Shown: positions 14,877 through 23,643, numbered from the stretch's first letter. The stretch is DNA of 37,875 nt from Saprospiraceae bacterium (GCA_021299835.1 JAJTER010000021.1:1-37875); one strand, 5' to 3'. Made by a program: numbers and translations. The notes: generated by a model from the letters alone, not told the origin.

Positions 14877-15815
14877 CTAAAGCTCCGACTCTTTAATAAT
14901 TCTAATAATTTCTTCCTCACTCTCATGGGTTATTCTTGCGATTTGTGGAATCTTGAAACCCTCGTAATGCATCCCTAAAATTAACTCTATCTCCTTTTCT
15001 ATCTTTCCCTCCAAGTTACCTTCAATTTTGCCTTCAATTTTGCCTTCAATTTTTCCCTCTAGTTTACCTTTTATTCTACCTTTTTCCAATCCTATAGCTT
15101 CTGCTTTTTCTATTACGAATAATTTTTCTTGGATTACATCCCTTGCCTGTATCATTGTATTATCGTAGGTTATCCATTCTTCTTTAGTCCAATTATGTTT
15201 ATCCGCTGCTATAAATGCTGTTTTTAAGCCATCATCAGCTTGAGCAAATTCAGGTATAAATGTTAATTTTGTGGCATTTTTAATAAAATAAGTCCACTTG
15301 TCAATGGGGGTAACTAATTCATCTATTCCGAGATTAAATTTGGGTAATTGTATAAATGCAAACTGAATATCTGTCAATAGGTGCTCGTAAGTCTCCTTTT
15401 CCAGTATTAAATGATGGGTATTATATTTATCCCCTTCTCCAAAGGAGAAATCTAATATACCAATAAAATAAGCGGGGTTCAACACTGGATAATCATCTCC
15501 AATGTTAAGCTGCATGGAATAATCCCGGGAAATGTAATATTGTACGCGTTTATCGAACCCATTCTTTTCGGCAACCTGCATTTCAACAACAAATATTCGA
15601 CCTGAATGATCTGTTGCCTTAACGTCCAAAACAGATGCTTTTTCTCCCCTTATCCTTGGAAATTGATATGGATTGACTAGGGTAACGCTTTCAACCTGAT
15701 CATTACCCTCTAATTGTAATGCAGCATTCAAAAAGGAAATAAGTGGTGCTGTTTTTTCATCATTACCAAATATTTTGCGGAATGCTATGTCATTTTTGAT
15801 ATCTACGAAAATCAT
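14877..15815 (-). CDS. Rpn family nuclease / PD-(D/E)XK transposase-like protein (second copy)
   Basis: A 312-residue protein beginning with VDIKNDIAFRKIFGNDE, the family N-terminal signature. Asp64 (VLDVKA) and Glu78-x-Gln80 (VVEMQ) occupy exactly the same residue numbers as in the copy at 3517, although the sequences are strongly diverged. QYYISRDYS, YFIGILDFSF and DKWTYFIKN are further family motifs. Residues 250-273 are six GKLE/GKIE/GNLE units, then a helix ending EEEIIRIIKESEL. The family contains recombination-promoting and defence nucleases; its role here is unknown. A promoter candidate lies at 15829-15862. It sits just downstream of a decayed toxin gene in an accessory patch. Confidence 0.88.
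   Translation of the reverse strand: MIFVDIKNDIAFRKIFGNDEKTAPLISFLNAALQLEGNDQVESVTLVNPYQFPRIRGEKASVLDVKATDHSGRIFVVEMQVAEKNGFDKRVQYYISRDYSMQLNIGDDYPVLNPAYFIGILDFSFGEGDKYNTHHLILEKETYEHLLTDIQFAFIQLPKFNLGIDELVTPIDKWTYFIKNATKLTFIPEFAQADDGLKTAFIAADKHNWTKEEWITYDNTMIQARDVIQEKLFVIEKAEAIGLEKGRIKGKLEGKIEGKIEGKIEGNLEGKIEKEIELILGMHYEGFKIPQIARITHESEEEIIRIIKESEL
14997..15068 (-). repeat. Six tandem 12-bp repeats inside the second Rpn gene
   Basis: In-frame 12-bp units encode GKLE, GKIE (three times), GNLE and GKIE. The number and unit length are the same as in the other Rpn copy at 4240-4311, in an otherwise diverged gene. Confidence 0.85.
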
Positions 15816-15828
15816 TTTTCTTTTTTTC

Positions 15829-15862
15829 CAAAGGTACGTATTAAAAAAAGGAGAAATGCAAA
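15829..15862 (-). promoter_or_regulatory. Promoter candidate for the second Rpn gene
   Basis: On the minus strand TACCTTTG (15829-15836) matches TAnnTTTG exactly, and TTTG (15859-15862) matches the -33 element. The spacer of 22 nt is slightly long. The -7 element ends 13 nt before the start codon, which implies a very short leader. Confidence 0.35.
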
Positions 15863-15895
15863 TTAATCCTATGCCGCATAAAAGTTTAAGTATTT

Positions 15896-16124
15896 TTAAT
15901 CAAAATGAAATCTACATTGAATATACCAAACGATGTTCTCCATTAATTCTTCTGGACCAAAAACCTTTAAGACCAAATTTTAATGGTTCTGGGGTGCCAA
16001 TTCCTTTAAATGACTCCCGTATTATTGCTTTTATTAATTCTTTTATTTTCTTGACAACTTCTTTATCATTTTCAAGCCAATAATTGAAATCTTCCCAGCC
16101 ATGAGCTGTAATTTCAATATTCAT
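15896..16124 (-). pseudogene. yoeB: Txe/YoeB family toxin, decayed C-terminus
   Basis: The open frame (15912-16124, 70 residues) aligns without gaps to E. coli YoeB up to VY68: GW..F.YW..xDK.vVKKI.ELI, PEPLK with Glu46, GFWSRRI and EHRLVY with Arg65. YoeB is a ribosome-dependent mRNA endonuclease whose catalysis also needs the C-terminal His83/Tyr84. Here translation stops two residues after VY. One nucleotide out of frame, immediately downstream, the DNA reads IQCRFHFD then stop at 15896: this is the missing YoeB C-terminus. About 8 codons have been lost with a frameshift. The product should therefore lack its catalytic histidine. The cognate antitoxin gene lies 2 nt upstream. Confidence 0.85.
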
Positions 16125-16126
16125 AT

Positions 16127-16378
16127 TTAATCCACCTTAAATAATACCGTATTTTCCTGTGCCATTTGATTTATTGATTCTTGAATTCTGTTGAGATTAT
16201 TATTGGTTGATAAAAGATGTTGTGTTTCCAAAAGAGAATTATATTCTTGAATTGATATGATTACAAAAGCTTCATTTTCTTTATTTCTGGGAACAATGAT
16301 TACTCCCATCGATTTTGAAACATAATCAAAATATTCTTTCATTTCTTTTCTTAAAGTAGAAATTGTTACTTTTTTCAT
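16127..16378 (-). CDS. yefM: Phd/YefM family antitoxin
   Basis: An 83-residue protein with the Phd/YefM N-terminal DNA-binding/dimerisation pattern (TISTLRKEMKEYFDYVSKS, then PRNKENEAFVIISIQEYNSL) and a C-terminal helix that in this family wraps the toxin (LLETQHLLSTNNNLNRIQES). YefM proteins neutralise YoeB and repress their own operon, with the toxin as co-repressor. The gene is intact and lies 2 nt before the toxin gene, the standard antitoxin-first order. Because the toxin is damaged, the antitoxin may now serve only as a regulator, or protect against a related toxin encoded elsewhere. Confidence 0.88.
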   Translation of the reverse strand: MKKVTISTLRKEMKEYFDYVSKSMGVIIVPRNKENEAFVIISIQEYNSLLETQHLLSTNNNLNRIQESINQMAQENTVLFKVD

Positions 16379-16478
16379 GAAATAAATTTTTGTAAATGCA
16401 CCACAATTTGTACGTTAATTAGTGATTTTTAAATAAAATATTTTAATCCACTTGTCTGTTACCTTTCTTTAGGAAGAG

Positions 16479-17591
16479 TCAATCTGCAAATTCAATCACT
16501 CCCTTCGCATTTTTTCCTGTGTGCATATCATGAAATGCCTCCCCAAGTTTTTCCAAAGGATAAGTTGAGGTGATCATTTCATCCAATTTCAATGCGCCGG
16601 ATGCATATAAATCCTGAAGGATGGGAAAATCAATTTGTGGTTTTGTTTTACCATACAAGGGATTGATATACACTTTATCCCATTCAAAAAGATTCATGTC
16701 TATGGTTATTTCCTGCTCAATACCGCTTACCTGCACCGCCATGCCTCCATGACGTATCATGGACAGTGGTGCTGCACCTAAAGCTGGAATAGCAGTGCAT
16801 TCAAAAGCATAATCTGCCCCTCTGCCTTGAGTTAATTCCCTTACTTTTTGAGCCATAAGAAGCAATCCGGCATCGTTTTTATCGGCTAAAAGGAAATGTG
16901 TGGCACCATAAGTTGCCGCCATTTCCAATCTTCCAGGATTCACATCAATGGCTATAATCTTCTGAGCACCAATAATTCGGGCTGCCTGTATAACATTTAG
17001 ACCTACGCCACCCGTGCCCAATACTACCACACTACTACCCGTTTTAACCTGGGCGGCATGAACTACTGAACCATAACCAGTCATGACGCCACAACCTACA
17101 ATGGCCGCAGAAGTATAGGGCATTTCAACGTGTATTTTAACACAAGCTGCCTCCCTGACTAAGGTGTATTCAGCCATGGTGCCCAAACTAAAGGCACGTT
17201 CTATCGGTTTTCCCTCACAGGTAGTGCTTTCGTAGGTTGCATGGCCGCCACTTCGTTTGTTACCCGCGGTAACGGCTGAATTAGGTTCACACAAATGCTG
17301 GTTTCCTAACTGACATTGAAAACATTGATAACATGGTATAGCCCAATTAAGCATGACTTTATCCCCGATGGCCAATGCCGTCACTTTTTCACCTGTTTTT
17401 ACAACGATTCCTGCTCCTTCATGCCCAAGAATAAGTGGTTTGCCCCAAAATTGAGCGTCCCAATCGGTATGGCAGATGCCTGCAGCCATTATTTTAACTA
17501 GAATTTCATCTCCTTTAGGATCAGCAACGGAAATTTCTTTTATGAAAAATTGTCCATTACCATCGGTAACCGCAGCTTTACAATGAATCAT
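16479..17591 (-). CDS. Zinc-dependent alcohol dehydrogenase (class III-like MDR)
   Basis: A 370-residue medium-chain dehydrogenase. Catalytic zinc ligands are Cys40 (GICHTDWD) and His57 with Glu58 (GHEGAG), with a third Cys in AIVGCGVMTGYG. The structural zinc site is Cys87, Cys90, Cys93 and Cys101 (CYQCFQCQ...C). The NAD-binding motif is GTGGVGLNVIQ. The lobe layout and CGVMTGYG resemble class III / S-(hydroxymethyl)glutathione dehydrogenases, but the substrate may differ. It overlaps the end of the preceding PhyH gene by 4 nt (ATGA), so both are translated from one mRNA. An alcohol made or unmasked by the dioxygenase is a plausible substrate, by inference. Confidence 0.92.
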   Translation of the reverse strand: MIHCKAAVTDGNGQFFIKEISVADPKGDEILVKIMAAGICHTDWDAQFWGKPLILGHEGAGIVVKTGEKVTALAIGDKVMLNWAIPCYQCFQCQLGNQHLCEPNSAVTAGNKRSGGHATYESTTCEGKPIERAFSLGTMAEYTLVREAACVKIHVEMPYTSAAIVGCGVMTGYGSVVHAAQVKTGSSVVVLGTGGVGLNVIQAARIIGAQKIIAIDVNPGRLEMAATYGATHFLLADKNDAGLLLMAQKVRELTQGRGADYAFECTAIPALGAAPLSMIRHGGMAVQVSGIEQEITIDMNLFEWDKVYINPLYGKTKPQIDFPILQDLYASGALKLDEMITSTYPLEKLGEAFHDMHTGKNAKGVIEFAD

Positions 17592-18397
17592 TTAGAATAA
17601 ATGAGAGGGTTAATAGGCGAGGCTATAATTTCCCCGATCTTAGCTCCCGGACACCAGGTATTCCAGTCATTCACCTGATTCTCGTTCTCCGGTTCCTTCA
17701 ATTTCATCTCGCTGTCCATGTATATCATGGTCATTACCTTTCTTGTTTGATCGGTATCATTTGCACCTGCTCTATGAAAAACCCAGCCAGAATGGAAGCT
17801 TACTTCACCTAGTTCAAAGGGCTCAATAACGTGTTCAAAGTCAGTTACCCTCAATCTTTGCGCTATCTTCTGTTCACTTTCATCCCCGATCGCCAATTCT
17901 CTGCCCTCTACAATCGCCTGACTTCCAGCACTGAATTCTAAGGGGCCCATTTCTAACGGTACTTCCTGTAGTGGAATCCATGCGGTAACGGTTTTGTCGG
18001 AAGCCAATGGCCAATAATATTGATCGGCATGCCAGGGGGTGATTCCACCCCGAGCCTCTTTAAATAACGCCTGATCGTGATATAATCGGACACCATTGGT
18101 TTGAAGTAATTGCGTAGCAATGTGCCCCAGCCTTTTACTTAACACAAATTCTTTACAGGTTTCGTCCTCCCTCCAAAGATTAAAAATTTGTAAAAATGCT
18201 TTTCCATAAGTATCTCTTTGTTCCATTGGCTTATCCTGCGTATTTATTTCTGCCACTTTTCTACTAATTGCTTCTCCATAATAAGCTAATGATTCCGCGT
18301 CCAACACATTTTTCAGTTTGATAAATCTGTTTTTTTGGAAAAATGCGATGGCTTCCTCACTCACCTGAAAGGGCTGGTCTATGATTGTTTTTTTCAT
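17588..18397 (-). CDS. Phytanoyl-CoA dioxygenase (PhyH) family protein
   Basis: A 269-residue Fe(II)/2-oxoglutarate-dependent oxygenase. The iron triad is His123-x-Asp125 (TPWHADQYYWP) and His208 (GWVFHRAGAND), with Arg219 (QTRKVMT) positioned to bind 2-oxoglutarate. No export signal is present. Family members hydroxylate diverse small molecules, not only phytanoyl-CoA. It is the first gene of a two-gene operon with the alcohol dehydrogenase, overlapping it by 4 nt, and is divergent from an AraC-type regulator, so it is likely controlled by it. A minus-strand TAATTTTG lies about 26 nt before the start codon. Confidence 0.9.
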   Translation of the reverse strand: MKKTIIDQPFQVSEEAIAFFQKNRFIKLKNVLDAESLAYYGEAISRKVAEINTQDKPMEQRDTYGKAFLQIFNLWREDETCKEFVLSKRLGHIATQLLQTNGVRLYHDQALFKEARGGITPWHADQYYWPLASDKTVTAWIPLQEVPLEMGPLEFSAGSQAIVEGRELAIGDESEQKIAQRLRVTDFEHVIEPFELGEVSFHSGWVFHRAGANDTDQTRKVMTMIYMDSEMKLKEPENENQVNDWNTWCPGAKIGEIIASPINPLIYSK

Positions 18398-18423
18398 TTA
18401 GATGAATTCGTTTAGTTTACGCT

Positions 18424-18431
18424 CAAAATTA
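18424..18431 (-). promoter_or_regulatory. -7 promoter element candidate for the PhyH-ADH operon
   Basis: TAATTTTG on the minus strand matches the Bacteroidota -7 consensus TAnnTTTG exactly, 26 nt before the start codon of the PhyH gene. I do not see a good -33 TTTG at 19-21 nt, which would fit an activator-dependent promoter. Confidence 0.33.
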
Positions 18432-18498
18432 TACTCGATTTTCTTCCAGGGCTTTGACTTTTTTGGCAAATAATTGTTTTATTTTATCATTTATTATG

Positions 18499-18517
18499 CT
18501 ATTTTACTGTAAAATAG
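18499..18517. promoter_or_regulatory. Perfect 19-nt palindrome, operator candidate
   Basis: CTATTTTAC-T-GTAAAATAG: perfect 9-bp arms around a single central base, ending 13 nt before the start codon of the AraC-type regulator and within the divergent region shared with the PhyH-ADH operon. The position fits autoregulation. AraC proteins more often bind direct repeats, so another regulator is possible. Confidence 0.5.
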
Positions 18518-18530
18518 AAAATTTAATCCT

Positions 18531-19391
18531 ATGAAGGCTGTTTTTGAACAGGTAAAATCAGATCCCACCAAAGCTTTGCTCGTGCGTAATTTTAGGATAC
18601 CTCAATTTGATGCCCCCTTTCACTTTCATCCGGAATATGAACTTACCTTGATTGTAAAAGGGGAGGGACAGCGCTTTGTTGGTAAACAAGTAGATGATTT
18701 TTCAGATGGAGATTTGGTTTTCTTAGGTTCCCATTTACCTCATTGCTGGATAAATCACCAAAAGGAAAATCAAACGGAGTTATCTGAGGCCATCGTGGTT
18801 CAATTTAACCAGCATTTTTTAGGAGAAGATTTTTTAAATCTAAATGAATTTGTGGCTATCAAAATGTTTCTTGACAAATCAAAAGCAGGTTTTGACATTC
18901 AGGGTAACGATAAAAAGAAGATTACCGACAGATTATTCGAAATGATACTTGCCTCGCCAACACAACAAATATTGATCTTACTGGATATATTAGATAGGTT
19001 AAGTAGGGCAGTGCAGCTGAAACCGATAGATCTTTCGTTCGCAGAAAATGACTTTAAGGTGTCAGAAACCAGCCGTTTTCAAAAGGTTTTTTCCTACCTC
19101 ATAACACACTATAAAGAAGATATTTCATTAGCAGAAATAGCAGGGATAGCTGACCTTTCGCCAACCTCCTTTTGTCGGTATTTCAAAAGTATTACACAAC
19201 AATCCTTCGTTGAAGTTCTCCTCGAATTCAGGATTAAACAAGCCTGCCATTTACTGCTAAACACTGATATGGCCATTAGAGAAATAGCCTTTCAGAGTGG
19301 ATTTTATGATATTCCCTACTTCAATCGCATTTTTAAGAAAAAAAAAGGAATAAGTCCCAGAGAGTATAAACTAGCTGTATTAAAGCCATAA
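18531..19391 (+). CDS. AraC family transcriptional regulator with N-terminal cupin
   Basis: A 286-residue regulator. Residues about 15-95 form a cupin-like sensor (FHFHPEYELTLIVKGEG, FLGSHLPHCW). The C-terminal ~100 residues carry the two helix-turn-helix motifs of AraC: ISLAEIAGIADLSPTSFCRY and IREIAFQSGFYDIPYFNRIF, ending GISPREYK. Cupin-type AraC proteins of Bacteroidota often sense sugars or sugar acids; the ligand here is unknown. It is transcribed divergently from the PhyH-alcohol dehydrogenase operon, its likely target. A perfect palindrome sits 13 nt upstream of its start. Confidence 0.92.
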   Translation: MKAVFEQVKSDPTKALLVRNFRIPQFDAPFHFHPEYELTLIVKGEGQRFVGKQVDDFSDGDLVFLGSHLPHCWINHQKENQTELSEAIVVQFNQHFLGEDFLNLNEFVAIKMFLDKSKAGFDIQGNDKKKITDRLFEMILASPTQQILILLDILDRLSRAVQLKPIDLSFAENDFKVSETSRFQKVFSYLITHYKEDISLAEIAGIADLSPTSFCRYFKSITQQSFVEVLLEFRIKQACHLLLNTDMAIREIAFQSGFYDIPYFNRIFKKKKGISPREYKLAVLKP

Positions 19392-19415
19392 AAGGGTGTC
19401 TTTATTCCTTTTTTT
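19390..19415 (+). terminator. Weak terminator after the AraC gene
   Basis: AAAAGG and CCTTTT form a 6-bp stem around an 11-nt loop, and seven T follow CC (19409-19415). It begins at the last codon of the regulator gene and lies between convergent genes. Confidence 0.35.
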
Positions 19416-19421
19416 GCTCTT

Positions 19422-21167
19422 TTAAATTCTAGCCTGATAAGTGTATAAAGAATAATAACGGCCTTCCAGCTTGATCAAATCATCATGCGTACCTCTTTCC
19501 ACAATATTACCCTGTTCCACCACCAATATTTGAGTGGCTTGTCTGATAGTACTCAATCGGTGTGCAATAACAAAAGTAGTTCTTCCTTCCATAAGTCTTT
19601 TCAAACTTTCCTGAATGAGCGATTCGCTTTCTGTATCCAGATTTGAAGTTGCCTCATCTAAAATCAAGACTCGTGGATTAGCCAAAATAGCTCTGGCGAT
19701 GGCAATTCTTTGCCTTTGTCCGCCCGACAATTTCACCCCTCTTTCTCCAATCAACGTATCTAATCCATCTTCAAATCGGTCTGTAAATTCGTGAACATGA
19801 GCTGCATGAACGGCATTATTCAATTCTTCAGCTGAGGCATTAGGTCTTGAGAAAAGAATATTGTCCTTTATACTGCCTTCAAAAAGAAAATCGTCTTGTA
19901 ATACAACGCCCAATTGGCTTCTGAAACTTTTCAGGCTAATGGTGCTCAGATCAATACCGTCCACTGTAATATTACCAGCATCGGGATTTAGAAAAGTGGC
20001 AGCTAATCCAGCTATCGTTGATTTTCCGGAACCTGACGTTCCCACTAATGCGGTAACCGATCCTGGAGGAGCATGAAAAGTGATATTTTTCACTACTTCC
20101 TTTCCTTGGTCATACGCAAAACTGACATCGTTGAAGTGAATATCTCCGTTTATCCTGTCTAAAATAACGTTGCGCACTTCCTCATTGGCTTCCAGTGGCA
20201 AACGCATGATTTCTTCTGTTCTATCCAGGCCAGCAATAGCCTCTGTCAATTGACTCCCAATATTGCTCATTTGCACAATAGGGGCAATTAAAAAACCCAG
20301 ATACAGGGTAAAAGCAAGGAAATCGCCAAAAGTCAGTTTATTGGTCATGATCAGATAACCGCCTAATCCCATGATTCCCGCTGATGCCAATCCGAGCAGT
20401 AGCGTAGCGGCACTGGTTACAAAACTGGTGGCCGTTAGGCTGGATTTAACATTTTGATATAATTTTTCGACCCCTCTGGCAAAGGTATCGATTTCCTGTT
20501 GCTCGGCATTAAATCCTTTGATAACCCTTACACCGCCTAATGTTTCAGTTAATCGACCAGTAACTTCCGCATTTATAACGCCTCTTGCCCTGAAAATAGG
20601 TCTGATTTTTCCAAAAGCTTTTAGAGATATGAGTCCAAATATAATGACAGGAACTAAGACATATAGGGTCAAAAGTGGGCTAATGGCGACGAGTAAAAAC
20701 AAACAAATGACGGCGGTAATAACACCACCAATCATCTGGGCTAGACCAGTACCCACAATATTTCTCACTCCTTCCACATCGTTCATGATGCGGGAAACGA
20801 GTTCTCCTGTTTTAACGTTATCGAAGTATCTAACAGGGAGTTGTATGATGTGTTTTTGAACTTTCACCCTCAACTGAGAGATTAAATATTGTCCTTCAAC
20901 GCTGAGTAGTTGAGTCAAAAAATAAGAGGTAACTGACTGTATGATCAACGCAATGACCACTGCGGCCAATAACCATCCTAAGCCTTGTAAATTTTTATCG
21001 GGAATGACATCATCAATGAGATATTTGCTCGCTCCGGGTAATATCAGACTAGCTAATCTACTGATAATGATAAGAAGAAGACCAACAGATAATTTATTTA
21101 AACGTGGGTGAATAAAGGTTTGATAAACAAATTTCAAACTGACGGTACTTTCTTTTTTGGGTTTCAT
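19422..21167 (-). CDS. ABC exporter, fused permease and ATPase
   Basis: A 581-residue half-transporter of the MsbA/BmrA type. Six membrane helices in residues about 20-310 are followed by the nucleotide-binding domain: Walker A GTSGSGKST (376-384), Q-loop Gln424, signature LSGGQRQR (480-487), Walker B LILDEATSNLD (501-511) and the H-loop in FVIAHRLSTI. It should work as a homodimer or heterodimer exporting lipids, drugs or peptides; the cargo is not visible from sequence. No second half-transporter lies nearby, which favours a homodimer. It is divergent from the penicillin-acylase-family gene. Confidence 0.93.
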   Translation of the reverse strand: MKPKKESTVSLKFVYQTFIHPRLNKLSVGLLLIIISRLASLILPGASKYLIDDVIPDKNLQGLGWLLAAVVIALIIQSVTSYFLTQLLSVEGQYLISQLRVKVQKHIIQLPVRYFDNVKTGELVSRIMNDVEGVRNIVGTGLAQMIGGVITAVICLFLLVAISPLLTLYVLVPVIIFGLISLKAFGKIRPIFRARGVINAEVTGRLTETLGGVRVIKGFNAEQQEIDTFARGVEKLYQNVKSSLTATSFVTSAATLLLGLASAGIMGLGGYLIMTNKLTFGDFLAFTLYLGFLIAPIVQMSNIGSQLTEAIAGLDRTEEIMRLPLEANEEVRNVILDRINGDIHFNDVSFAYDQGKEVVKNITFHAPPGSVTALVGTSGSGKSTIAGLAATFLNPDAGNITVDGIDLSTISLKSFRSQLGVVLQDDFLFEGSIKDNILFSRPNASAEELNNAVHAAHVHEFTDRFEDGLDTLIGERGVKLSGGQRQRIAIARAILANPRVLILDEATSNLDTESESLIQESLKRLMEGRTTFVIAHRLSTIRQATQILVVEQGNIVERGTHDDLIKLEGRYYSLYTYQARI

Positions 21168-21331
21168 AAGTAAGGCTTTTCCAATGAGTTTTTTTTTAGA
21201 AGTTACTTGTAAACATTTAGTATAAACAATTAGTTGATTTGTAAACGATGCAATTTTAAAATATTAAAATCGCTGTCATAAATCAGTTCACTTGTGATAA
21301 CTTTCCTATATTGTAATAAATATCTCTATTT

Positions 21332-23389
21332 ATGAAGCGGTTTCCTTTTGTCATTGGGCTAATTTTATTTTTAAATGTTGTAAACGGTCAGATAGATCCT
21401 GGTAAAATAACCATCGTTCGAGATAGTTTTGGCATCCCCCATATTTTTGCTAAAACTGATCCTGAAGTTTCTTATGGTTTGGCCTGGGCTTATTGTGAAG
21501 ATCAGTTTGCTAGTTTACAAATGGTTGCATTGCCAGCAAAAAAAGCCATGGGACGTGCTTTTGGTAAAAATGCAGTGGCAGCAGATTATGCTTTTGATTG
21601 GTTTCAATGCAGGGAGGTGACAGAGGAAAAATGGAATTCCCTTTCTCCTGAATTTATAAAACTTATAGCCGGTTATGTCCAGGGTGTAAATGATTACGCT
21701 GCGGCGCATCCTGAAGAGGTGCTCGTTAAAAAGGTTTTTCCTATCACGGTCAAAGAATATATTGCTTCATCGGTTCTGGCATTAACCAAATTCAATGGGG
21801 GTGACCAGGCGTTACAGCAAATTTTTAATAATCAGGTGAAATGGCTCATTGATTATGACAAAATGGGGTCAAATGGCATTGCGGTGCATCCTGACAGGAC
21901 AACCGAAGGGGTCGCTTATCTGGCCATAAATGCTCATCAGCCCAATGAAGGTCCTGAGGCATTTTATGAGGCGCATGTTCAAAGTGAGGAAGGTTGGAAT
22001 GCTTTGGGCGGATTGCTCGCCGGCGGTCCATGTATATTACACGGGGTAAATGAACATTACGGTTGGGCGCATACTGTAAATTTATGCGATAGAATGGACA
22101 TTTTTCAACTCGAAAGGCATCCTAAAAAGAAGTATTACTATAAATATGACGGTCAATGGGAGAAATTACAAATTAAAAAGGTCAGTTTACGTGTGAAGGG
22201 GGTACCTTTTCCAATTTCCAAAAAAGCTTTTTCCAGTAAATATGGTCCAACTTTAATCAATGAACAAGGTGCTTTTTCTGTAAGATTAGGTGCCAATCAG
22301 GAAATTAGAGCGCTCGATCAATGGTACCAAATGAATAAGGGAAAGAATTTCACTGATTTTTATAACGCATTAAACGTGCAGGGATTATCAATGTTTAACA
22401 TCGTTTATGCAGATCGGTATGATACCATTTTCTATGTAAATAATGCCCTTATGCCGATTAGAAAGGAAGATCCTAAGCTAAATTGGCTCGAAACACTACC
22501 CGGAAATACCTCAACTACCTTGTGGACAAGATTTAGGCCATTGAAGGATCTTCCCCAATATGTTAATCCGTCCTCCGGCTTTCTGTTCAATACCAATCAC
22601 TCCTCTTTCTCAGCTACAGCAAGTGCCGATAATTTAAAAGTGTCCCAGTTTTCGTCTGCCGATGGGTGGGAAACCATGGAAAATAATAGGAGTGTCCGTT
22701 TCAGACAAAGATTTGAATCTACACCAAAAATTGATTTTCAAACCTTCAGAGATATTAAATTCGATAGACAATATCCTGAAAAACTCACTTTTATGTATCA
22801 ACTCGATTCCCTTTTCCTTTTGGAAAATGCAGGGGATGACCAGGATAATAGGCTGTTGAATACCTTGAAAACCTGGGATTTTCAGGGAACTGCCGAAAGT
22901 AAAGGGGCTGCAGTTTTTATGCTCGTTTATGAATATTTGGCCAGGGCACTAAGAGGCCAAGAGGCAAGGGCGATTACTAAAGAGGAGGGATTGAAGGCTT
23001 TAGCATACGCAAAAAAATACCTGTTGGATAATTTTGGAAAAGTAGATCTCGCCTTAGGTGATATTCAAAAATTGGTACGCGGCAATCAGGAATTTCCAGT
23101 GGGCGGATTACCCGACTTGCTTGCCCCGCAATGGAGTCGCCCCTACGAAGGGGGGAAAAGAAAAATTGTTGGTGGAGATGCCTACGTGATGATGGTTAAA
23201 TTTCCCAAAAATGAACTTCCTGTCATCGAAACGGTAAATACCTACGGCGCTTCTTCTCATCCCGATAATCCTCATTTCGCCGACCAGATTCCTCTCTTTT
23301 TAGCGCAGAAAACCAAGCCGATGACGCTTGACAAGCAAAAGGTAATGGCGCAGGCAGAACGTATTTATTCACCTGGTGTGAAAAAATAA
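21332..23389 (+). CDS. Penicillin acylase family protein (Ntn hydrolase)
   Basis: A 685-residue exported precursor. A signal peptide (MKRFPFVIGLILFLNVVNGQ) is followed by the alpha-chain region (DSFGIPHIFAKTDPEVSYGLAWAYCEDQF). The spacer/beta junction is at Gly179-Ser180 (KMGSNGIAV), where Ser180 should be the N-terminal nucleophile after autocatalytic cleavage. LFNTNHSS later contains a candidate oxyanion Asn. Family members cleave amides: beta-lactam side chains, N-acyl-homoserine lactones or cyclic lipopeptides. The N-acyl side is typical for this branch, but the substrate here is unknown. It stands alone on the plus strand with a hairpin just downstream. Confidence 0.92.
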   Translation: MKRFPFVIGLILFLNVVNGQIDPGKITIVRDSFGIPHIFAKTDPEVSYGLAWAYCEDQFASLQMVALPAKKAMGRAFGKNAVAADYAFDWFQCREVTEEKWNSLSPEFIKLIAGYVQGVNDYAAAHPEEVLVKKVFPITVKEYIASSVLALTKFNGGDQALQQIFNNQVKWLIDYDKMGSNGIAVHPDRTTEGVAYLAINAHQPNEGPEAFYEAHVQSEEGWNALGGLLAGGPCILHGVNEHYGWAHTVNLCDRMDIFQLERHPKKKYYYKYDGQWEKLQIKKVSLRVKGVPFPISKKAFSSKYGPTLINEQGAFSVRLGANQEIRALDQWYQMNKGKNFTDFYNALNVQGLSMFNIVYADRYDTIFYVNNALMPIRKEDPKLNWLETLPGNTSTTLWTRFRPLKDLPQYVNPSSGFLFNTNHSSFSATASADNLKVSQFSSADGWETMENNRSVRFRQRFESTPKIDFQTFRDIKFDRQYPEKLTFMYQLDSLFLLENAGDDQDNRLLNTLKTWDFQGTAESKGAAVFMLVYEYLARALRGQEARAITKEEGLKALAYAKKYLLDNFGKVDLALGDIQKLVRGNQEFPVGGLPDLLAPQWSRPYEGGKRKIVGGDAYVMMVKFPKNELPVIETVNTYGASSHPDNPHFADQIPLFLAQKTKPMTLDKQKVMAQAERIYSPGVKK

Positions 23390-23401
23390 ACGAGTAAACC
23401 T

Positions 23402-23427
23402 TTATAAGTTATTTTGCTTATAATTTT
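23402..23427 (+). terminator. Terminator candidate after the acylase gene
   Basis: TTATAAG / CTTATAA, a perfect 7-bp AT-rich stem with an 8-nt loop followed by TTTT, 12 nt past the stop codon. A second imperfect hairpin AAAGGTGC / GCACTTT follows near 23436-23456. Both lie in a gap between convergent genes. Confidence 0.4.
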
Positions 23428-23643
23428 AACCGATAAAAGGTGCATAAAGCACTTTATTCTTACATGTTAAATACCGATTTTGCGGAAACCGAAAGGATGT
23501 TTCTGATTCAGTCAAAGATGGAAACTTGTTCAAAATTAGGATAGGACACGGCGAAATAAAGCAAAATACTTAATTGGCTAACTAACACAAAATGAGGTTT
23601 CCATTTAAAAAAATGGGTCGCTAAGAACCATGCCAACGACACT

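Noticed and set aside
19340-19415. 14-bp inverted repeat AAAAAAAGGAATAA / TTATTCCTTTTTTT at the end of the AraC gene
   Set aside because: The left arm is simply the Lys-Lys-Lys-Gly-Ile codons conserved in AraC C-termini and the arms are about 47 nt apart; a chance match is more likely than a functional stem.
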